A stretch of 64,000 nucleotides of DNA from Larimichthys crocea (taxonomy: Eukaryota; Chordata; Actinopteri; Sciaenidae), in assembly GCF_000972845.2 (NCBI RefSeq), contig NC_040016.1, positions 20,426,005 to 20,490,004 on the forward strand, given 5' to 3'. Both the position numbers and the translations under genes were made by a program. The notes under the pieces were generated by a model. It had not been told where the DNA came from. It ran no database searches and worked only from the letters and a program-made list of their open reading frames with translations. Positions 12,786 through 64,000 of the stretch are shown here, in pieces. The stretch's first letter is position 1, and the number at the start of each line of letters is the position of its first letter.

Positions 12786-15700
12786 GGATTAAGAGAACAG
12801 CCACTTTGACAGGTGGCTGCTGTTACAGATGACTTGTTGAGCAACCAGGCATCATTTGGCCCACTTTAGGTCCACCGATGATCCACGTCTTTGCTGATCT
12901 TTAGATAAGCCAGGAGGCCGCAGAGACAGGACTGCCCTTTCTGACAGTAACACCAGAAATTGTCCGACCAATGAAAAATCAGCCAACCGACCAGAAGGAA
13001 AAACATCTGCTGCTCTACCAAAGTATTTTTGAGCAAGTCGCCAGCGTCATACCGCTTCCTGCATGACGTTTAGTAGCTGACCCTTTGCTTTGACCTTCCT
13101 GTGGTGCAGCAAAGCTGAGATGCAGGGATCAATCAGGCCGCACATTATTATTCATTATACACACACACACTCATTCATACTTGTAGAGGAAGGTGTGAGC
13201 AGAATGCTCTTACCTTGTTATTTGATTTTATAATACAGTTTTATCTCGTCTTCATGGTCAGCGCTGCAGACTTTGGTTAATTCAGCCTGATTCTTTAAAC
13301 AGAGAGCTGAAATAAGTATAAAACACAGGCATTAGTTATAGTTATTACAGAAATCAGTGAAGAGAAAAAACTGCTTTGAGATATAAATAATTAAATTCAC
13401 AAATTAATCAAACAGTGCCCAGAGATGTGGACCGACATCTCACCACAAATGTCCTGCTGTTCTAAAATCAAGCTGCCAAACGAAACAATCACTAAATCAT
13501 GAAAAATGTACAAGAAGATGTCAAAAGTGACGATTGAAATAATTTCAAATGTCACTGAAAATATTCACTGTAGCTTTTCCGAGGTGTTTCCTGACTCTGC
13601 TGCACTGTGACATCCCGAGCCAAGCATCAGCATCAGCTAATGTTCAGCAACACAGCCAAGTGAAGCTCGTTAGGATCAAATCATTTTAAATGATTTGACA
13701 AATGAAATGTCAGTTTTTCTTTAAATTTATTTGATCCCGTCGTTCTTACTGATCGATGTAGTTCTAATAATTATGAAAGTATTTGTTACAGCTGAATTGC
13801 GGCTTTGAACTCTGAAGCTCTGAAACTTTATTTTGCAGAGAGGTCATTGTAATTTCTTGTTTTTTTGATTAGGGTATTAGTTAATAAGGATACATATAAT
13901 GATACAATCCAATGCAGCCTGGAGGAAGCACATATAATATTATATCAGTCATGCATTTTTTTGGTATAGTCTAATTGAAGCATCACTGGATTGAGTTTGG
14001 CCTTGGCAGGAGGCGTTTGGTCTGACTGCAGAGTCTGAGCTTGCATATGTTCTGTAGCCATACAGAAGAAGAAAATTGGCATCATGCTGAATTTTAGTGA
14101 TGTACCTTCATCAGACGTCTGTAATAGTTCATAAACCGCTCATTCAAATACTATAGAACGCATGACAAGCTGTATTTAACCTCATAGAACTGCAATCTTG
14201 CTGTGCGTGACATAAAGTCCCCGATGGGTATCGAAGCATCTCTGCATTTTTTGATTTTAAATGACTAGTGCTATTTGCCCACATGCTACGCTGACCTTGA
14301 GGTCCACCTACTAGTCATGAATATTTATGGTTGCAAGTATTTATGCAGATGTCAGGGACTTAATATCTAGCCCATAATAACGAGTACTTAAGCTCTGCTT
14401 CCCACCTAATGTCTTTGAGCTTGACAACGTGATGTAAAAATCAGAGGTGGTTGAGGAGAAACCGAAGTTCCCTCAGGGTGCATCTATCCCCCATTGATGT
14501 TACAGACATAGCCGTGGTGGAAATCCCCAATCCAGTTTCCTCTGGTCCTTCTCATATCCCAAAATCTGAATTTTAAGCTTTCAAATGTCAATATGATGTG
14601 GATCTTAAAAAAAAAAGAATTGGATTATGAAGTTTAAGTAGCATTAACTTTAGTCTCCTGCCTAAATGTGTCACTAGAAGAACATTCACGGCAGTTTTGT
14701 AAAAGTTTGTAGTGTTCAGAAGGCCAACTACCCGGTGTTTGGGTGTCTGTGGGGGAGTGTAGCCCAATGCATATTGTGGGATCATCCTCATCATCATCCA
14801 AGAAAAGAATGCAGTCTGCTGGTGCAAGTCCAAACCATTGCCCCTAAGTGCTGGGTTAGCGAAACATAGCACAAGCTCCAGTCAACGATGCGTCTCCATC
14901 AACATACTTGTGAAAAGGAGCACTCAAGGGCTGAAGGAGGTGGGCTGTATACATCTGAGTAGAGGGCGTTAATATTCTTTTTGTCATGACATGACTAATA
15001 GTCCGAAATGGTTTATTCAACATTGGCCTTGGGTACGGTTCAGGGTGTCTTAAAACAGTAAAATTTTCAACCCATGGAAGACTTATTTTTATAAATCCGT
15101 CGATATTAACCCCAGCATTGATGTATTTCGTCTCAGCACAGTCATATTATTTAGTTTGCAGCTGAAAAAACACGTTGAACATCGCAGTAAAAGCGGAGGT
15201 GCTTTGAACTTTACACAAGGTAGCTGAACATCAGTAATGTAAAAGAAATGAAGACAGAGTCTCCTTCATACCGTCGTACATTTCGCCAGTATGGACGTTA
15301 AATAGGTCTTAAATAGCATTCATAATGGTCATAACCTGGAGAAACATCTACAGTACTGCTGCAGGACATCGCTCATGGAGATGATACAGTGGTATACGAC
15401 TTTTACATCTGTAAGCGGAAGAAGGCCACGCTGCTGCTGAAGCACTTTGGAGGAGTTTAAGGGGAACAGAGGTTGGTGCTTTAACAGTTTCAGGACGAGG
15501 ATGGTGGAAACAGTGAGGTCACAGACTGCCCGGAACAAAGGTTTGACTCCTCGGCGTCTCGGTCTACCGTGGTGTCTTTGTGGTTTAGAGTAGATGCTAA
15601 AATAAAGTTTGGTCATGGCTTAATCCAAGTGTTGATGTCATTGCGTGTTGATCTTTTTAAGCTTTTATATCCAAGCAAATGGCCAAAAAGATTAAGACAT

Positions 15701-16334
15701 TTATGTGGACGTTAATATTAATGTATTTTTCATATTCAGATGTGTCAGCGTTCAGTCTTCTGCAACAATGTTTACTATTCTGGGCACTGAATTGTCTTCT
15801 GAGAACATTTCTCTGGTATACAGGAAGTAAGAAGTTTCATGTTTCAGTTTTATTTATTTTTGGTAATAGATAAAAGAGCAACAAACAACAGCATGCTGAG
15901 CAGAGACAGTAATATCTCTTCTTAACTCCCCAGAGGACTTTAGTATTTGTCTCCTGGGGGGCCTCGCCTTTACTGGATTCATGTGAAACGCTTTGAGCAC
16001 AGTCACTTGGTAGCAGCGCTGATGTAGAACACCGCTGCTTCTGCTGTGTCACACCGGCTGCACCGCGAGGAGAGGAGATGTTGAATCATCAGCCAAATCC
16101 GGTGTGAACGTGGCACAAACGTACAATAAGGCTCATTGAACCTGTCCTCCAGCCCGTCCAGCCCTGCCCTCTGTGAACTTTAGTGTTTTGTTTGGTGGAA
16201 TATAAGCAGGTAGTTTAATAGTATTCGTCTCCGCGGTTCAGCTTCAGTTTCGGATGTTGAACCAAAAGTTGCAACATCCCGGGGTTGATGGAAGAATATT
16301 CTGCATATTAAGTTTTTAGTCACAGCGTGATTCA

Positions 16335-16416
16335 CACATCAGAACAGCATGTGGCCGGAATGATGGGCACGCGTGCACATCAGAACAGCATGTGGCCGGA
16401 ATGATGGGCACGCGTG
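16335..16416. repeat. Perfect tandem duplication, 41-bp unit
   Basis: CACATCAGAACAGCATGTGG and following bases through GGCACGCGTG occur twice, at 16335 and 16376. Confidence 0.9.
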
Positions 16417-17498
16417 ACTTTTTCTCATCGTGCTCCCTCACCATTCGCTCATTCTTTCTCTCCCCTTGTAAACTCCCCTTTCTTTATCGTCCTCTGCCGG
16501 TTTCTGTCCTCTCCATTTCTAACTTTAGCTTTTTTTTTTTCTTTGATATAAAACACAGTGTCTCACCCCACCTCCCTGTCTCTCACTCTCTCAGATGATG
16601 ATATATATGGATTTTCCCAAGTTTCTTGGATCCAGTAGGATAAATTTCAAATAAAGGGCATCAGCAACAGAAATATAACGTACGAAAACAATCTGCTTTA
16701 TGGTATTTTAGGTGAGTTTTATGTTTTTATCGCAACACATGATGACAAATGGTCACTTTATGAAGTCCATAGTGTTGCCTGTTTATACATCCAGCGGAGC
16801 AACATTAGCATTGAAGTAGAGCCGTGTTCCCAGTTCAATTCAATAGTAAAATTATCTGTCTCGTTGGTATACATTGGTCTGGTTCTTTAGCCACTAAATG
16901 CTCAAGCATATTCAATAGCTAATGTATGATAATAATGCTAATAATGATGAATGATCGCCACATGCTGCAGCTGAACACGGAAGTTGAAGTGAGAGATGAA
17001 TGTTCAAACCAAAACGATTCACTGAAAGATGCCAAAGGGCTCCAGAGAGAGCACGAGTGACTCTTTTCATGGAACACATAGTTGCTGGATTTTTTGTCAA
17101 TGTGAAGATGTCGAATAAAAAGAATACCACGTTAATAACATCACTGAAGCTGCTATTGAAATAACGTACGGTACAAACGATAAAATGTTATCATGGTCAA
17201 GTTTAAAAAGTAAAAAAAACCATTGAGCGTAGGTGGAACTACTGGTGTAGTGACTCACACAGAAAATTTCCATTAACGTTAATTCCGTCAGTACAACAAC
17301 AAGGTTGTGTCACAGCTGTGTCACTCTCGCTGAGTTTCTCTCTGTCACCTAAATGCTGCTTTCATCCACCGTCATTATTTTGATCGGTGTTCAACAACTT
17401 AAGATCTCAATGTGAAACATCTGTGTGTTCATCGACAGTAGCTCAACAACAGTAGGAATAAATGAACAATATGATAATGATTAATATTTCTATTCCAG

Positions 17499-62420
<44,922 letters not shown>

Positions 62421-62421
62421 G

Positions 62422-62453
<32 letters not shown>

Positions 62454-64000
62454 GGTTTAGGTTTACAGTAGAAAAACCTGAAAGTAGACATTGCCTCCCA
62501 CAGACACACTAATGCAACACAGACACACTAATCCCTCTTCATAGCAGAAGTGTTGGACATTTTCCCGTCCACCTGTATATTTATACGATAATAAAAAGCG
62601 ATATTTGAAAATAAAAAGAATAAAAAGAACCATCTATCAGACCATATTCCTTTTTTTTAAAAAATGCAGATAACATGTAACAACACACACATGACCCCAC
62701 TGTGTGCGCTGTGTATATGTGTCTTAAACTAGATTTTGACCGTCTTCGATCTGAGCCCATGCATGTCAGGACTTGTGTCATATCAGTTGATATTGCAGTG
62801 CATATACCACAACAGATTTTCAGTTGGATGACGGTTCGATCTTAGAGCTTTCAGGCCCTCTGTTAATTCCCTCTTTTTAGCACATTTGTTCATTCAGCAT
62901 ATTTTACCCTTTTATTTATAAAGCATCTTTCATGCAAAACATACAGTTAAAAAAAAAAAAAAACAGGGGACACAAATTAAATCAAAAAAGAAAGCAGGTA
63001 AGTGCAAGTGCTCAGCGTTTGCAGAGGAAGATCGACTAATGAAAAATACATTTAAAGGCATGAAAGATCATTTAAAAACAGCATGTGGGACTCAGAAGAA
63101 GTGGTGCTAGAAAAAGGCTTAAACACATGTGATTTAAAGTGCTGTTTCATGTCTCTTTTGGTGAGGTTTGGAGTAACTAAAAAAAAAAAAACAGCAGTAG
63201 AGGATCTTAGGGGTTTTGGAGGAACATAAAACAATAGAGAATCTTTGATGCAGACCTGTCCTAAGCCACTCAGAGCTCTGTATACAAGTAGAAGGACTTT
63301 AAAATCAATTCTAGAGGCTACAGGGAGCCGGACACTAAGACCAGAGTCAAGTGTTTTCTATTCTTTTGTTTTTATTAGCAGTCTAGCAGCAGAGTTTTGG
63401 ATAAGTCTCAGTGGACTTTTTTTTTTAGGAAGACTAGTAAAAGGTGCACTGCAGAAGTCTAAAGTATCTAAAGCATTTGTTGAGTTTTGAGCATCTTCAG
63501 GAATCGCTGTACCGTGCCAATGTTTCTGAGATGATGGTCACTATGGTGACAATTCGATTGCCAAGTGTCTTAAGCAGTTAGTCTGTTTTGGATTTGATGC
63601 AATTTCTGTATTAACCTCATTTAGTTAGGGAGCTTCTATGGTCTGCATCACTTGGCTCAACACATATGTACAATCGTGTATCGTCAGCGTAGCGATGAAA
63701 GCAACATATATAAAGAGAACAACAGAGGGGCAAGGCAGCGTGTTTCTACACGTTCATAATGGCCAACCCAGTTCTCAAGCAGAGAGAATTTGATGGTCCA
63801 CTGTGTCAAACGCAGCACTTCAATCTAAGACTGAACCGAAGTCTCAAAGCTATCAAAACTATTTGTGTGAGAAGAGTCTCTGAGCTGCGATTATCGAGAA
63901 CATTTTCTTTCAGAAAGTTATTTGTCTGATGGAAACCAACTTTTTCAAGGATCTTGCTTAAAAATTGAGGGTTTGATACAGGCCCTAATTTACTTAGAAT
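62421..64000 (+). other. Intron after exon 27, running off the window
   Basis: Starts with (CA)n at 62423-62446. No further chd6 exon was seen. Most of the right part is a degraded interspersed repeat. Confidence 0.75.
62900..64000. repeat. Long degraded teleost interspersed repeat, open at right edge
   Basis: TTTTATTTATAAAGCATCTT, AAAATCAATTCTAGAGGCTA, GCAGTCTAGCAGCAGAGTTT, GGTCCACTGTGTCAAACGCA, CACTTCAATCTAAGACTGAA and TTCAAGGATCTTGCTTAAAA occur in the order of a repeat that I remember from many fish genomes. Class not assigned. Confidence 0.65.

Larger units (their letters stand above)
11292..17498. other. Non-coding region before the first seen chd6 exon
   Basis: No supported coding exon. 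It contains simple and short tandem repeats (listed separately), an interspersed repeat at about 12545-12785, and a T-rich pyrimidine tract near 16526. The minus-strand frame at 14588-14872 may belong to a repeat but I could not identify it. Confidence 0.5.

Noticed and set aside
14588..14872. 94-residue minus-strand frame
   Set aside because: I could not recognise a protein or splice sites. It may be part of a repeat, so no gene is called.

Overview
The window is vertebrate nuclear DNA from a ray-finned fish, most likely a percomorph teleost. The evidence is long introns with GT-AG junctions, abundant GT/CA microsatellites, and several interspersed repeats that I recognise from percomorph genomes (tRNA-derived SINEs, hAT-type DNA transposons, a LINE reverse-transcriptase fragment). 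There is no prokaryotic organisation: no operons, no ribosome binding sites, no CRISPR array. I found no tRNA or rRNA gene.

One protein-coding gene can be supported: the plus-strand orthologue of CHD6, a chromodomain helicase DNA-binding protein of the CHD6-9 subfamily. I reconstructed 27 consecutive coding exons from 17499 to 62420. Every junction has AG/GT sites and a matching phase, and together they give an uninterrupted reading frame of 4220 nt (about 1406 codons). In order they encode a Lys/Glu-rich N-terminal tail with two AT-hook-like motifs, a CHD6-type linker, tandem chromodomains, the two-lobed SNF2 ATPase, and part of the region after the ATPase. The gene runs off the right edge; the C-terminal half lies outside. 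The true N-terminus may also lie upstream, because the first exon I can see begins exactly at a splice acceptor.

Layout: 1-17498 is non-coding (5' flank or 5' intron) with microsatellites, transposon relics and a pair of RFX X-box-like palindromes. 17499-30498 holds exons 1-6. 30499-39970 and 40082-49129 are two copies of the same ~9.5 kb segment, separated by a run of 10 N at 39994-40003; each carries exons 7-10 and the same intronic transposons. Exons of the first copy are intact. In the second copy three of the four exons carry single-base indels that shift the frame. The indel-dominated differences, the gap and the shared transposon insertion sites point to a false duplication from assembly (overlapping contig ends or two haplotypes not merged), not a real exon duplication. 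49219-62420 holds exons 11-27, and 62421-64000 is an intron filled largely by a degraded interspersed repeat.

I looked for an undescribed system and could not support one. The observations most worth checking are the apparent mis-assembly inside the gene, the presence/size polymorphism of a MITE between the copies, the paired X-boxes, the teleost AT-hook-like motifs, and dinucleotide repeats that abut several splice sites. Family assignments rest on remembered family sequences; no database search was run.
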